Shown here one piece after another: positions 30,471-42,751 of a DNA stretch of 64,000 bases; the first letter of the stretch is position 1, and every line of letters begins with the position of its first letter. The position numbers and the translations under genes were made by a program. The notes beneath the pieces were generated by a model that saw nothing but the letters and a program-made list of their open reading frames with translations, made no database searches and was not told where the DNA came from. The DNA comes from VFBF01 sp033764865 (lineage in GTDB: Bacteria; Pseudomonadota; Alphaproteobacteria; Caulobacterales; Aquidulcibacteraceae), in NCBI GenBank assembly GCA_033764865.1, contig JANRIM010000111.1, positions 1 to 64,000 of the forward strand, given 5' to 3'.

Positions 30471-31576
30471 GTGGCTTTTCGTTCCGCATTCACGCGCGCG
30501 CCGGCATGGCCCGACATGGGACGCTGCGCGCGCCGCGCGGCGATATCGCCACGCCGGCCTTCATGCCCGTAGGGACCGCGGGAACTGTGAAGGGTTTGCT
30601 GGTCGAGCAGGTGCGGGCATGCGGTGCGGACATCATCCTCGGGAACACCTACCACCTGATGCTGCGTCCCGGCGCCGAACGTGTGCGCCGCCTTGGCGGG
30701 CTGCACGCCTTCATGGGGTGGACTGGTCCGATCCTGACGGATTCCGGCGGTTTCCAGGTGATGTCGCTGTCTGGTCTCCGCAAGATCACCGAGGCGGGCG
30801 TCACGTTTCGAAGCCATATCGACGGATCGACCCATGAGCTGACGCCGGAGCGATCCGTGGAGATCCAGGCGGATTTGCTTGGGGCCGACATCGTCATGCA
30901 GTTCGATGAATGTCCGGCCTTGCCGGCGCCGGAGGCGGATGTCCGTCGGGCGATGGAGCTGTCGTTGCGGTGGGCGGTTCGGTGCCGCACCGCGTTTGGC
31001 GCACGCGACGAACAGGCGTTGTTCGCCATCGTTCAGGGCGGAACCGACGAAGGCATGCGCGCGGAGTCCGCGCGGGCGTTGGTGGACGAGGGCTTTGACG
31101 GATACGCCATAGGCGGTCTCGCCGTCGGCGAGCCTCAGGAAGACATGCTGCGGACGCTCGATGTCACGACGCCGCTCCTGCCGACAGATCGCCCGCGTTA
31201 CCTGATGGGCGTGGGCAAGCCGATCGACATCGTGGAGGCGGTGGCGCGTGGGGTGGACATGTTCGATTGCGTGTTGCCCACCCGATCCGGTCGTCACGGG
31301 CAAGCGTGGACGGATGAGGGACCGCTCAACCTTAAGAATGCGCGGTTCGCCGAGGACATTGCGCCGCTGGACGATGCAAGCGAATGCCCCGCGAGCCGGG
31401 ACTACAGCCGGGCCTACCTCCACCATCTGGTCAAATCGGGCGAGCTTCTGGGCCAGGTCCTGCTGTCGTGGCACAACGTCGCCTACTACCAGGGCCTGAT
31501 GCTCCGGATCCGGGCCGCGATCGCAGCGAACGCGTACGGCGCATTTGTGGAGAGCTTCCGGGCGGGTTTGCGGTAG
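30467..31576 (+). CDS. tgt: tRNA-guanine transglycosylase Tgt
   Basis: A 369-residue queuine tRNA-ribosyltransferase that swaps guanine 34 for preQ1. TDSGGFQVMSL and IVQGGTDEGMR active-site regions are intact, as is PRYLMGVGKP. The zinc site normally reads CxCxxC plus a later His; here the region near residue 304 reads SECPASRDYSRAYL, so two of three Cys are Ser while the later His (LSWHN) remains. Metal binding may therefore be weakened or lost. It lies between queA (overlap) and hrpB (8-base gap). Confidence 0.96.
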   Translation: MSGFSFRIHARAGMARHGTLRAPRGDIATPAFMPVGTAGTVKGLLVEQVRACGADIILGNTYHLMLRPGAERVRRLGGLHAFMGWTGPILTDSGGFQVMSLSGLRKITEAGVTFRSHIDGSTHELTPERSVEIQADLLGADIVMQFDECPALPAPEADVRRAMELSLRWAVRCRTAFGARDEQALFAIVQGGTDEGMRAESARALVDEGFDGYAIGGLAVGEPQEDMLRTLDVTTPLLPTDRPRYLMGVGKPIDIVEAVARGVDMFDCVLPTRSGRHGQAWTDEGPLNLKNARFAEDIAPLDDASECPASRDYSRAYLHHLVKSGELLGQVLLSWHNVAYYQGLMLRIRAAIAANAYGAFVESFRAGLR

Positions 31577-31584
31577 GCACGGCC

Positions 31585-34029
31585 ATGCATCTGCCCATCG
31601 ACGACGTCCTTCCAGATCTCCGCGCCGCGCTCGCCGTCAGCAACGCCGCTGTGCTCGTGGCGCCGCCAGGAGCGGGCAAGACGACGCGGGCGCCGCTCGC
31701 GTTGCTGGGTGAGCCGTGGGTGGGCCAGGGGCGCATTCTGGTGCTCAGCCCACGGCGCGTTGCTGCGCGGGCGACGGCAGAGCGCATGGCCCGGGCGCTG
31801 GGCGAACCTGTAGGGCGCACTGTGGGATACAGGGTGCGCCTGGAGAGCCGCACCAGCGCCGCCACGCGCATAGAAGTCGTCACGGAGGGTGTGTTCACGC
31901 GAATGATCCTGTCGGACCCCGCTCTCGGGGGCGTTGCGGCGGTGCTGTTCGATGAGTTTCATGAGCGGAGCCTGGAGGGCGATCTTGGCCTGGCGCTTGC
32001 GCTCGATGTGCAAGGCGCCTTGCGGGAAGACCTCCGCATCCTCGTGATGTCGGCCACGCTCGACGGCGCGCGGGTCGCAAGCCTGATGGGCGATGCGCCG
32101 CAGGTGGTGTCCGAGGGTCGGCTGTATCCTGTCGATGTCCGCTATCTGGGCCGTGACGTGCGGACGCCGGTCGAGCAGGCGATGGCGGAGGCGGTGATTT
32201 CGGCGCTGGGCGCCGAGCGCGGTGGCATCCTCGCTTTTCTGCCCGGTGCGGGCGAGATCGAGCGGACGGCGGCGCGCTTGCAGGGGCGCGTGGGCGAGGC
32301 AGCCATCCAGCCGTTGTACGGCGCGCTCGATCCCCGCATCCAGGACGCCGCCATCTCCCCTGTCGGCCCTGACGGCCGCAAGGTTGTGCTCGCCACGTCC
32401 ATCGCCGAGACGAGCCTGACCATCGAGGGGGTGCGCGTGGTGATCGACAGCGGCCTCTCCCGCAGACCCAAGTTTGAGCCCGACACCGGCCTGACGCGCC
32501 TGGTCACCGTTCGCGCGAGCCGCGCAGCGGTGGAACAGCGCAAGGGCCGCGCGGGTCGCACGGAGCCGGGCGTGTGCTGGCGGCTTTGGGGCGAGGGCGA
32601 GACCCGCGCGCTCGCGCCTTTTGACCGGCCGGAAATCTTGGAGGCTGACCTGGCTGGGCTGGTGCTGGACCTCGCGGCGTGGGGGGTCCGCGATCCTTCG
32701 GCCCTGCGCTGGATGGATCCCCCTCCCGTGCCCGCTTGGCGTGAAGCGGAGGCGCTGCTGCGTGATCTCGGCGCGCTCGACGCAAGCGGGCGGCTGACGC
32801 CGGAAGGATCTGCGATCGCCACGCTGCCGCTGCAGCCCCGCCTCGCGCACATGGTGGCGCGGGCGGCGCGCTATGGCGAAGGGCTCGGCGCGTCCATGCT
32901 GGCGATGGTCATCAGCGAGCCAGGCCTTGTCGGGCGCGACGCCGACCTGCGCCACCGGCTTGGTCAGTTCATGCTGGACCGCACGCCGCGCGCGTCTTCG
33001 GCGCGTCGTGCGGCGGAGGCGATCGCTCGGCGCGCGGGCGGGCCTACGGCGGATGCGCAGCCCGCGCTGGCGGGCGCCATGCTTCTGCATGCCTACCCGG
33101 AGCGCGTCGCGCGCGCGCGCGGGCGACGCGGCGAGTTCCTCATGGCCTGCGGCCGGGCGGCGGCGCTGCCAGAGACCGATGCGCTGGCGCGGGAGGCGTT
33201 TCTCGCCATAGCGGAAGTGGCCGGGCCGGCGGACCGCACGGCGATCATCTCGGCGGCGCCAGTTACGCGCGCTGAGATTGACAAGGCCTTTGGCGATAGT
33301 CTGGTGACCGATGACGACGTCAGTTTCGATGCGCAGGCGGGCGCGGTGCGCGCACGGCGCTTGACCCGCCTTGGTCGACTTGTGATCCAGGAAGCGCCGC
33401 TGGAGAAGCCGGACGCGGCGCGCGTCCGCGCCGTGCTTGCGGACGCGGTGCTCAGGGATGGTCTGCAGTCGCTGCCATGGCGCGACGACGTGCGCCAATG
33501 GCGCGCCCGCATTGCGCTTATGCGGCGACTGGAGGGTGATCCATGGCCGGACGTGACGGACGCAGGCTTGGTGGCGCGCGCTGGCGAGTGGCTGGATGCA
33601 GCGCTCGGAGAGGCCTCGCGTCTCGACGCTATCGAACCCGAGGCCATCGCGCAGGCCTTGCGCCTGTTGCTGCCCCACGATCTCGCCCGCCGTCTGGATC
33701 GGGAGGCGCCAGCACGCTATCGCAGCCCCGCGGAGGGAGAGCACGCCATCGACTACGCGGCTGAGAGTGGACCTGCGCTGGATGTTCGCTTGCAAGAGCT
33801 GTTTGGGCTCGCCCAACATCCTGCCGTCGCCGGCGGCCGGGCCCTGCTGCTGCTGCGGCTCTTGTCGCCTGCAGGGCGCCCCGTGCAGACAACGCGCGAT
33901 CTCCCGGGCTTCTGGGCGGGATCGTATGCCGCGGTGAGAAGCGAGATGAAGGGCCGGTATCCGAAGCATCCGTGGCCGGACGATCCGTTGAAGGCTCCGC
34001 CCACGCGCCGCGCGAAACCAAGGGGATGA
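31585..34029 (+). CDS. hrpB: ATP-dependent helicase HrpB
   Basis: An 814-residue DEAH-type helicase. Walker A APPGAGKTT, DEFH box (VLFDEFHERSLEGD), motif III SATLDG, and C-terminal HrpB-specific regions (RGRRGEFLMACGR and the end motif KGRYPKHPWPDDPL) are all present. HrpB is a putative RNA helicase without a defined role in most bacteria. ATG 31585 gives the standard N-terminus. The stop overlaps the next gene's start (ATGA). Confidence 0.95.
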   Translation: MHLPIDDVLPDLRAALAVSNAAVLVAPPGAGKTTRAPLALLGEPWVGQGRILVLSPRRVAARATAERMARALGEPVGRTVGYRVRLESRTSAATRIEVVTEGVFTRMILSDPALGGVAAVLFDEFHERSLEGDLGLALALDVQGALREDLRILVMSATLDGARVASLMGDAPQVVSEGRLYPVDVRYLGRDVRTPVEQAMAEAVISALGAERGGILAFLPGAGEIERTAARLQGRVGEAAIQPLYGALDPRIQDAAISPVGPDGRKVVLATSIAETSLTIEGVRVVIDSGLSRRPKFEPDTGLTRLVTVRASRAAVEQRKGRAGRTEPGVCWRLWGEGETRALAPFDRPEILEADLAGLVLDLAAWGVRDPSALRWMDPPPVPAWREAEALLRDLGALDASGRLTPEGSAIATLPLQPRLAHMVARAARYGEGLGASMLAMVISEPGLVGRDADLRHRLGQFMLDRTPRASSARRAAEAIARRAGGPTADAQPALAGAMLLHAYPERVARARGRRGEFLMACGRAAALPETDALAREAFLAIAEVAGPADRTAIISAAPVTRAEIDKAFGDSLVTDDDVSFDAQAGAVRARRLTRLGRLVIQEAPLEKPDAARVRAVLADAVLRDGLQSLPWRDDVRQWRARIALMRRLEGDPWPDVTDAGLVARAGEWLDAALGEASRLDAIEPEAIAQALRLLLPHDLARRLDREAPARYRSPAEGEHAIDYAAESGPALDVRLQELFGLAQHPAVAGGRALLLLRLLSPAGRPVQTTRDLPGFWAGSYAAVRSEMKGRYPKHPWPDDPLKAPPTRRAKPRG

Positions 34030-34994
34030 GCATGCAAACGCCGACGATCGACGATGTGAACGCGGCGGCGCGCCGGATCGCGCCCCATGTTCGGCGCACG
34101 CCATTGCTGCGGAGTGAGGCCCTCGATGCGCTCGTCGGCGCGACGGTCGTCGTGAAGGCGGAAAACCTGCAACGCTTCGGGGCTTTCAAGGCGCGCGGCG
34201 CCTTCAACCGGATTGCGAGCTTCACTCCTGAGTTGCGCCAGCCCGGAGTGCTTGCGTACTCGTCTGGTAACCATGCGCAGGCGGTGGCGGGCGCCGCACG
34301 CGCGTTCGGCGTCCCGGCTGTGATCGTGATGCCCGCCGACGCGCCACGGGTGAAGATCGACAACACGCGCGCGCTCGGGGGGGAAATCGTGCTCTACGAT
34401 CGGGTGCGCGAAGATCGCGAGGCGATCGGCGCGACGATTGCGGCGGCGCGCGGTCTCGCGCTCGTGAAGCCGTTTGACGATCCCTTCGTCATTGCGGGCC
34501 AGGGCACCGTGGGGCTGGAGATCATGGAGGATTTCGGGCTGGTCGATGTGGCCCTCGCGCCCGGCAGCGGCGGCGGATTGGTCACCGGCCTCGCGCTCGC
34601 GCTCACGGCGCATGCGCCGGCGGTGCGGGTTTTCGCGGTGGAGCCTGCCGGCCACGACGACATGGCGCGTTCCCTCGCCAGCGGGCAGCGGGAAGTGAAC
34701 GCAACCGGCGTGCGGTCCATCTGCGACGCGCTCCTCAGCGACCGGATGGGGGCGATCCCGTTCGCCATCGCCCAGGAGAAGCTGGCCGGCGCCCTGGTTG
34801 TGCCGGACGATGCCGTGCGGGACGCCATGAGGTTTGCGTTCAGGGAATTGCGCGTCGTGCTTGAGCCGGGCGGGGCCATCGCGCTTGCGGCCGTGCTGAA
34901 TGGCGTCATCGACGTCAAGGGCGCCCGGGTGGCGATCGTGGCCAGCGGCGGCAACGTCGATCCCGCCCAGTTCGCCGCCATCATCGCGTCCTGA
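34026..34994 (+). CDS. Threonine dehydratase / serine racemase-like PLP lyase
   Basis: A 322-residue fold-type II PLP enzyme without an ACT domain, the size of catabolic threonine dehydratase or serine racemase. The PLP lysine lies in FGAFKARGAF; YSSGNHAQAVAGAA, phosphate loop PGSGGGLVTG and AIVASGGNVDP are conserved. It either deaminates threonine/serine or racemises serine; sequence alone does not separate these. Translation is coupled to hrpB through an ATGA overlap. tRNA-Phe follows on the other strand. Confidence 0.85.
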   Translation: MSMQTPTIDDVNAAARRIAPHVRRTPLLRSEALDALVGATVVVKAENLQRFGAFKARGAFNRIASFTPELRQPGVLAYSSGNHAQAVAGAARAFGVPAVIVMPADAPRVKIDNTRALGGEIVLYDRVREDREAIGATIAAARGLALVKPFDDPFVIAGQGTVGLEIMEDFGLVDVALAPGSGGGLVTGLALALTAHAPAVRVFAVEPAGHDDMARSLASGQREVNATGVRSICDALLSDRMGAIPFAIAQEKLAGALVVPDDAVRDAMRFAFRELRVVLEPGGAIALAAVLNGVIDVKGARVAIVASGGNVDPAQFAAIIAS

Positions 34995-35027
34995 GCAGCG
35001 GCCCCGAGGCTGACGCCAAGCGGGCGA

Positions 35028-35103
35028 TGGTGCCTGGGGCCGGAATCGAACCAGCGACACGCGGATTTTCAATCCGCTGCTCTACCAACTGAGCTACCCA
35101 GGC
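35028..35103 (-). tRNA. trnF: tRNA-Phe (GAA)
   Basis: A 76-base tRNA on the minus strand with CCA encoded. The acceptor GCCTGGG pairs with CCCAGGC, the D arm is TAGCTCAGTTGGTAGAGC, the anticodon loop TTGAAAA gives GAA, and the T loop is GGTTCGATTC. Confidence 0.97.
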
Positions 35104-35290
35104 GCCGAACGGGCAGGCCCGGCGGAGGGCGGGCTTATAACGGTGCGCCCGGCGGGTGTCCATGCCCCGTCGTCCAGGAACCTGAACCACCCTGTGGCGC
35201 AGTCGCGCCCGCTTTGGTACCCAAGGCGGCGATGCGGCCAACACGCTGCCTGAGGCGTCGTGGGGCCGGCCGAGGCGAGGAGCAGGTTCC

Positions 35291-36136
35291 ATGTGCGCAG
35301 ACCACGATCATGCCGGCCACACTCATGGCATGCCCACCGTCACCGAGCCCACGCTGGTGGACCTGTCCACGCTCAAGCGGCGCGACGTCATCCTTGGCCT
35401 TGCGTCAGGCGCCCTCATGCTGGCTGGCTGTGAAACCAATGCAGTGACCGGACGCAGCCAGTTCATCGGTCTCGCGCCCGGCGAGCAGCAACTTGCGGCG
35501 ATGGCGCTCGACAGCTGGGCAAAGCAGAAGCAGGACACGCCAATCTCGCGCGATCCTGCACTCAACGCCCAGCTGCAGCGTGTGGGCCGCCGCATCTCCG
35601 CAGCGTCCGGCCTCACCAATGTCCAATGGGAATTCGTCGTCTTCGACAAGGACGACAAGAACGCCTTTGTCCTCCCGGGCGGCAAGGTGGGGTTCTACCG
35701 GGGTCTGATGCAACTGGCGCAGAACGATGCGCAGATCGCAGCGGTGATGGGCCATGAAGTGGGACACGTGCAGGCGCGCCACGCCGCCGAACGCTACAGC
35801 CAGCAGGTGGGCAGTTCACTGGCGATGGCCGGCGCCCAGGTGGCGCTCGCCAGTTCGCAGAACGCCAACGCCTACATGGCGGCCATCGGTCTCGGGGCCC
35901 AGGTGGGAATCTTGTTGCCGTACTCCCGGCTGCAGGAAACCGAGGCTGACCGCGTGGGCGTCGATAACATGCACCGCGCCGGGTATGACGTGCGCGAGGC
36001 CGTCAAGTTCTGGGAGTTGATGGCTGGGGAAGGCGGCTCCCGCGGGCCGACCATCCTGTCCACGCACCCAAGTCCCCAGGGCCGGATGGCCGAACTGAGA
36101 GCCTATATCGCCCAGCGCGGATACGCGCAGATGTAG
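35291..36136 (+). CDS. M48 family metalloprotease, Tat lipoprotein
   Basis: A 281-residue secreted zinc protease. The HEVGH motif is near residue 156 (VMGHEVGHVQARHAAER), with the third metal ligand in QETEADRVGVD. A twin-arginine signal (KRRDVILGLASGALMLAGC) ends in a lipobox. Before it the N-terminus is His-rich (MCADHDHAGHTHG). GGAG lies before ATG 35291. An alternative ATG at residue 14 would remove the His tract. Likely periplasmic, in the BepA-like quality-control group, but substrates are unknown. Confidence 0.88.
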   Translation: MCADHDHAGHTHGMPTVTEPTLVDLSTLKRRDVILGLASGALMLAGCETNAVTGRSQFIGLAPGEQQLAAMALDSWAKQKQDTPISRDPALNAQLQRVGRRISAASGLTNVQWEFVVFDKDDKNAFVLPGGKVGFYRGLMQLAQNDAQIAAVMGHEVGHVQARHAAERYSQQVGSSLAMAGAQVALASSQNANAYMAAIGLGAQVGILLPYSRLQETEADRVGVDNMHRAGYDVREAVKFWELMAGEGGSRGPTILSTHPSPQGRMAELRAYIAQRGYAQM

Positions 36137-36172
36137 GCGGGAATCGGCGAAGGTGGGCTAAGCCTTCGCCGC

Positions 36173-37078
36173 ATGGCCCAAACACCAGAGGACAATTCCA
36201 CAGCGCCCGCCGATCCGCCCATCGCCGCGGGGGATTTCGCGGCGTTGCTGGCCATTGCAGTGATCTGGGGCCTGAACAACCTGTTCGCGAAGGTCGCGGT
36301 GGATGCGATGCCGCCATTGCTGACGGCAGGGTTGCGTTTCACCATCGCGCTTGCGGTGTTGTTTCCCCTGCTGAAGGCTCCGAAGGCGGGCATGGGCATG
36401 CTCGCGCTCGTGGCCATCCTCACCGGACTGGTTCACCAGGGGATTCAATACGCCGGGCTGGCCCTGGCGACAGACCTCGCGCCCATGGTGATCGCCATGC
36501 AGATCTGGATCCCGGCGTCGGTGGGGTTTGCGGCGCTGTGGCTCCGGGAGCGGGCTGGGCCGTGGCGATTGGCGGGAATGGGGGCCGCATTCGCGGGGTT
36601 GGCGGCGATGGCGGGCGATCCGGCGGTGTTCTCCCAGATCGGCGCGCTGGCGCTCGTGGCGCTGGCGGCGGCCATCTACGGGGCGGCCGCCGTGCTGGTG
36701 CGGCGGGCCCCGGTGGTTCATCCGCTCACTTACCAGGCCTGGATTGCGGCGTTTGCGGCGCCGGGCCTGTTTCTGGCGTCTGCGACGTTCGAAACGGGGC
36801 AAATGACGGCAATGGCGGCGGCGCCCTGGACCATCTGGGCCGCCATAGCCTTCGCGGCTCTGGCGTCCAGCGTGGCGGCGAACGCACTCATGTTCCGGCT
36901 CGTGCAGCGCTACGCCGTGGCGCGCACGACCCCATACCTGTTCTTGTCCCCGCTGATCGGCGTCGCCTTGGGGGTCGTGGTGCTGGACGATCCTCTGACC
37001 TGGCAATTCCTCCTCGGCGGGGGCCTGACCATGGCCGGGGTCGCGCTTGTGGCGCTGGCGGAGCGGCGTCGCGCCTGA
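36173..37078 (+). CDS. DMT-superfamily EamA transporter
   Basis: A 301-residue ten-helix exporter with two EamA repeats (first near ALLAIAVIWGLNNLFAKVAV, second near IYGAAAVLVRRAP). Such proteins export small metabolites or amino acids across the inner membrane; the substrate cannot be predicted. It starts 36 bases after the M48 gene and could be co-transcribed with it. Confidence 0.85.
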   Translation: MAQTPEDNSTAPADPPIAAGDFAALLAIAVIWGLNNLFAKVAVDAMPPLLTAGLRFTIALAVLFPLLKAPKAGMGMLALVAILTGLVHQGIQYAGLALATDLAPMVIAMQIWIPASVGFAALWLRERAGPWRLAGMGAAFAGLAAMAGDPAVFSQIGALALVALAAAIYGAAAVLVRRAPVVHPLTYQAWIAAFAAPGLFLASATFETGQMTAMAAAPWTIWAAIAFAALASSVAANALMFRLVQRYAVARTTPYLFLSPLIGVALGVVVLDDPLTWQFLLGGGLTMAGVALVALAERRRA

Positions 37079-37120
37079 CCCGCCGGCGGACGACGCCCAA
37101 TTGGCCTTGCGCCAAGGGAA

Positions 37121-39894
<2,774 letters not shown>

Positions 39895-39898
<4 letters not shown>

Positions 39899-40401
39899 GC
39901 AAACCAGCGCGGCGCACCGGCCTCTATCCGGGCACCTTCGACCCTCTCACCAACGGCCACATCGACATCATCGATCGGGCTGCGAAGATCGTGGATCGCC
40001 TCGTCATCGGCGTCGCGATCAACCGGGACAAAGGGCCGCTGTTCGCTCTGGAGGACCGCGTGGAGATGGTCCGCCTGGAGGTGGCGCGCTTCAAGGGCAT
40101 CGTCGATATCGACGTCCGTCCTTTTGACACATTGCTGATGAAATTCGCCGAGGAAGTCGACGCGCAGGTCATTGTCCGCGGGCTACGGGCCGTGTCGGAC
40201 TTTGAGTACGAATTTCAAATGGTGGCGATGAACCAGAAGCTCAACCCGACCATCGAGACCGTCTTCTTCATGGCGGATCCCACCTGTCAGGCGATCGCCT
40301 CCCGGCTCGTGAAGGAGATCGCGCGACTTGGAGGCGATATCTCCCAGTTCGTGCCGACGGATGTTGAGCGGCGGTTGAAGGCCAAGTACGGATTGACATG
40401 A
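39895..40401 (+). CDS. coaD: Phosphopantetheine adenylyltransferase CoaD
   Basis: A 168-residue CoaD that makes dephospho-CoA from phosphopantetheine and ATP. The nucleotidyl-transferase motif TFDPLTNGH is near residue 15, with RGLRAVSDFEYEFQM and SRLVKEIARLGGDISQFVP following. The GTG start overlaps the gyrA stop; its own stop overlaps the next ATG. Confidence 0.97.
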
Positions 40402-41327
40402 TGATCATGGCCAGGTTGTCCCTCGTCGCGGCGGCGGCGGCAGTTTTGCTTCTGGCGGCGCCAGCGTCAGCGCAGCGCGCGCCCGACCCCATCAAGTGGC
40501 GGAAGCTCGATGCCGAGAACACGCTCGTCATCACCTCCACCCAAGGGCCGATCGTGGTGGAGATGTTTCCTGAGGTGGCGCCTGCCCATGTGGGGCGCAT
40601 CAAGGAGCTGACCCGCGAGCGCTTCTACGACAATCTCACATTTCATCGCGTCATCGACAATTTCATGGCGCAAACCGGCGATCCCACGGGCGACAGCACC
40701 GGCGCTTCGACGAAGCCGGATCTGAACCAGGAATTCCAGTTCAAGCGCGGCGGGGACATGCCCTTTGTCGCGGCGTCCCAGCAGGGCGGCGCTTGGCAGG
40801 GCTTCTACAAAACGCTCGCCATCGAAACCTATCCCGACGCGCAGATGGCGCTGACCGCGGACGGCAAGGTGCGGGCGTGGGCGCTGCATTGTCCGGGCAT
40901 CGCCTCCATGGCGCGCTCGGGCATCGTCAACGGCGTCGATCAGGTCAACAGCGCCAATAGCCAGTTCTTCCTCATGCGCGCCACGTATCCTTCGCTGGAC
41001 AAGAGCTACACCATCTGGGGCCGCGCGGTGTGGGGCCTGGACGCTATCCTGAAGCTTGCGGTCAACAACCCCGCCAGTCCCGTGCCCAACCCGGACCGCA
41101 TGCTCAGCGTCCGCATCATGGCTGATCTTCCGGAGACGGAACGGGTGCCCCTCTATGTGATGCGCACCGACAGCGCCGATTTCCGCAAGCTTCTGGACGA
41201 CACGCGCCGCGAACGTGGCGCCGATTTCTCGATCTGCGACGTGCAGATCCCGGCCCGCATCACCGGCGTCGGCAGCATCAACGAAAGGGACCGGCCGTGG
41301 TGGCGCAACATACCCCTGATACCCTGA
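40398..41327 (+). CDS. Secreted cyclophilin-type peptidylprolyl isomerase
   Basis: A 309-residue protein with a signal peptide ending APASAQ (about residue 26) and a cyclophilin domain: FYDNLTFHRVIDNFMAQTGD, then GIASMARSG and NSQFFLMRA. Two insertions and a C-terminal extension (to about residue 309) make it larger than a minimal cyclophilin. It catalyses proline isomerisation in periplasmic folding. ATG 40398 overlaps the coaD stop. Confidence 0.92.
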   Translation: MMIMARLSLVAAAAAVLLLAAPASAQRAPDPIKWRKLDAENTLVITSTQGPIVVEMFPEVAPAHVGRIKELTRERFYDNLTFHRVIDNFMAQTGDPTGDSTGASTKPDLNQEFQFKRGGDMPFVAASQQGGAWQGFYKTLAIETYPDAQMALTADGKVRAWALHCPGIASMARSGIVNGVDQVNSANSQFFLMRATYPSLDKSYTIWGRAVWGLDAILKLAVNNPASPVPNPDRMLSVRIMADLPETERVPLYVMRTDSADFRKLLDDTRRERGADFSICDVQIPARITGVGSINERDRPWWRNIPLIP

Positions 41328-41755
41328 TCCTCACGCTGGAGAGCGGGCCCGTCACGATCAAACTGCGGCCCGATCTCGCGCCAGGCCATACAGCCCGCAT
41401 CGCCCAACTCGCCGAGGAAGGGTTTTACGACGGGCTTACGTTTCACCGCGTGATCGACGGCTTCATGGCGCAGGGCGGATGTCCGAGGGGCCAGGGCACG
41501 GGCGGCTCCGGGAAGAATCTGAAGGCCGAGTTTTCCAAGGCCCCCCACGTCCGTGGCGTATGCTCGATGGCGCGCGCGAGCGACCCGGACTCCGGCGACA
41601 GCCAGTTTTTCATCTGTCTGGACGACGCGACATTCCTCGACGGTCAGTACACCGTCTGGGGGGAAGTGACTGCCGGTATGGAGCATGTGGACGCCTTGCC
41701 GAAGGGTGAGCCGCCGCGGCGGCCAGGCAAGATCGTGAGCTTCAAGGCAGGCTAG
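41297..41755 (+). CDS. Cytoplasmic cyclophilin-type peptidylprolyl isomerase
   Basis: A 152-residue minimal cyclophilin without a signal peptide: FYDGLTFHRVIDGFMAQGG, GVCSMARASDPDSGDSQFFI and YTVWGEVTAGMEHVD. The GTG start at 41297 lies inside the preceding cyclophilin gene (31-base overlap). The exported and cytoplasmic isomerases thus form a tandem pair, a common alphaproteobacterial order. Confidence 0.92.
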   Translation: MVAQHTPDTLILTLESGPVTIKLRPDLAPGHTARIAQLAEEGFYDGLTFHRVIDGFMAQGGCPRGQGTGGSGKNLKAEFSKAPHVRGVCSMARASDPDSGDSQFFICLDDATFLDGQYTVWGEVTAGMEHVDALPKGEPPRRPGKIVSFKAG

Positions 41756-41763
41756 CGCAGCAG

Positions 41764-41786
41764 CCCGCGCCGTCCGCTTGCGCGGG
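41764..41786. terminator. Possible bidirectional terminator hairpin
   Basis: A 7-bp GC stem (CCCGCGC with GCGCGGG) and a 9-base loop lie between convergent gene ends (cyclophilin and NAD regulator). There is no clear T run, so it is a weak candidate. Confidence 0.3.
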
Positions 41787-41788
41787 GG

Positions 41789-42751
41789 TTACTCCGCAGT
41801 CTTCGGCGCAGGGACGTGGAAGCCGCCCACCGGTCGCTCGCGCAGCAGTTCGCGCCTGAACCGGAAGAGCTCAGCCGGGCGACCGCCGGTGCGGGCCTCC
41901 ATTTCACCGGTGCCTTCCACCAACTCGGCGCGCTCCAGCAGGCGTCGGAAATTCTGCTTGTGCAGTTCTAGGCCGGCGATCGCTTCCACGACCCGTTGCA
42001 GGTGCAGCAGGGTGAAGCGCGCCGGCACCAGTTCGAACACGACGGGCCGATACTTGAGTTTGCCACGCAGGCGCGAAATCGCCGTGGCGAGGATGCGCCG
42101 GTGATCGGAACGCATGGGTTCGCCAAGCCCGGGCGCAAGTGGGGTCGGCGCCAGATGCGGTTCGGCGCGGCCTTCAAAGCGGGCGGCGTCGCGGGCGGCC
42201 TCAGGCGCGAGGCGCGCCTCATAGAGCAGTTCGTAGCGATCCAGGGTGCGTTCTTCGTTCCAGGGCGCGCCGTCGAGGGCGAACGCAAGGCGCGCGCGGT
42301 CGCGCCGGTCAGCGTGGGCGCCGGCCCATGCCTTGAGGCGCGGGCCGATTTCGGCGTCGATGATCGACGGACGTCCCGCGCGCCAGTCTTCCCACGGAAA
42401 GTATCGGTACCAGTCGCGCCAGTCTGCGCCGTGTTCGTCGAGGGCGGCCTTTTCCGGCGCCAGCGCCAGATAGCCGATCGACAGGACCCTGTCCGCGTCC
42501 GCCGCCAGGGGCGCCTCGCGACCGCGATCGCCGAACGTATAGAGCTGCTCCACGTACCCGATCTCGAACCCCGTCTGCGCGCTGACCCACTTGCGCAGCG
42601 TGAGCTCGAGCGTTCGGTCCCCCGCCGGATCAAACAGGCCGAAGGGCAGCCCGGTCAGGGCTTCGTCGCGGCCGCGCGTAACCAGCACGTGCGGCGCGTC
42701 CTCCGTCACCGCCAGCACCGTCGCCGACAGTCCAAGCACGACCTGCGTCAT
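41789..42751 (-). CDS. NrtR-like NAD regulator (degenerate Nudix plus winged helix)
   Basis: A 320-residue protein with an N-terminal Nudix-like domain and a C-terminal winged-helix region (RTGGRPAELFRFRRELLRER). The Nudix box position reads GDRTLELTLRKWVSAQTG, lacking the catalytic REUxEE, as in the NrtR family that senses ADP-ribose and represses NAD-synthesis genes. It is the third gene of a coupled operon; ATG 42751 overlaps the phosphatase stop. No NAD-pathway gene is adjacent. Confidence 0.8.
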   Translation of the reverse strand: MTQVVLGLSATVLAVTEDAPHVLVTRGRDEALTGLPFGLFDPAGDRTLELTLRKWVSAQTGFEIGYVEQLYTFGDRGREAPLAADADRVLSIGYLALAPEKAALDEHGADWRDWYRYFPWEDWRAGRPSIIDAEIGPRLKAWAGAHADRRDRARLAFALDGAPWNEERTLDRYELLYEARLAPEAARDAARFEGRAEPHLAPTPLAPGLGEPMRSDHRRILATAISRLRGKLKYRPVVFELVPARFTLLHLQRVVEAIAGLELHKQNFRRLLERAELVEGTGEMEARTGGRPAELFRFRRELLRERPVGGFHVPAPKTAE

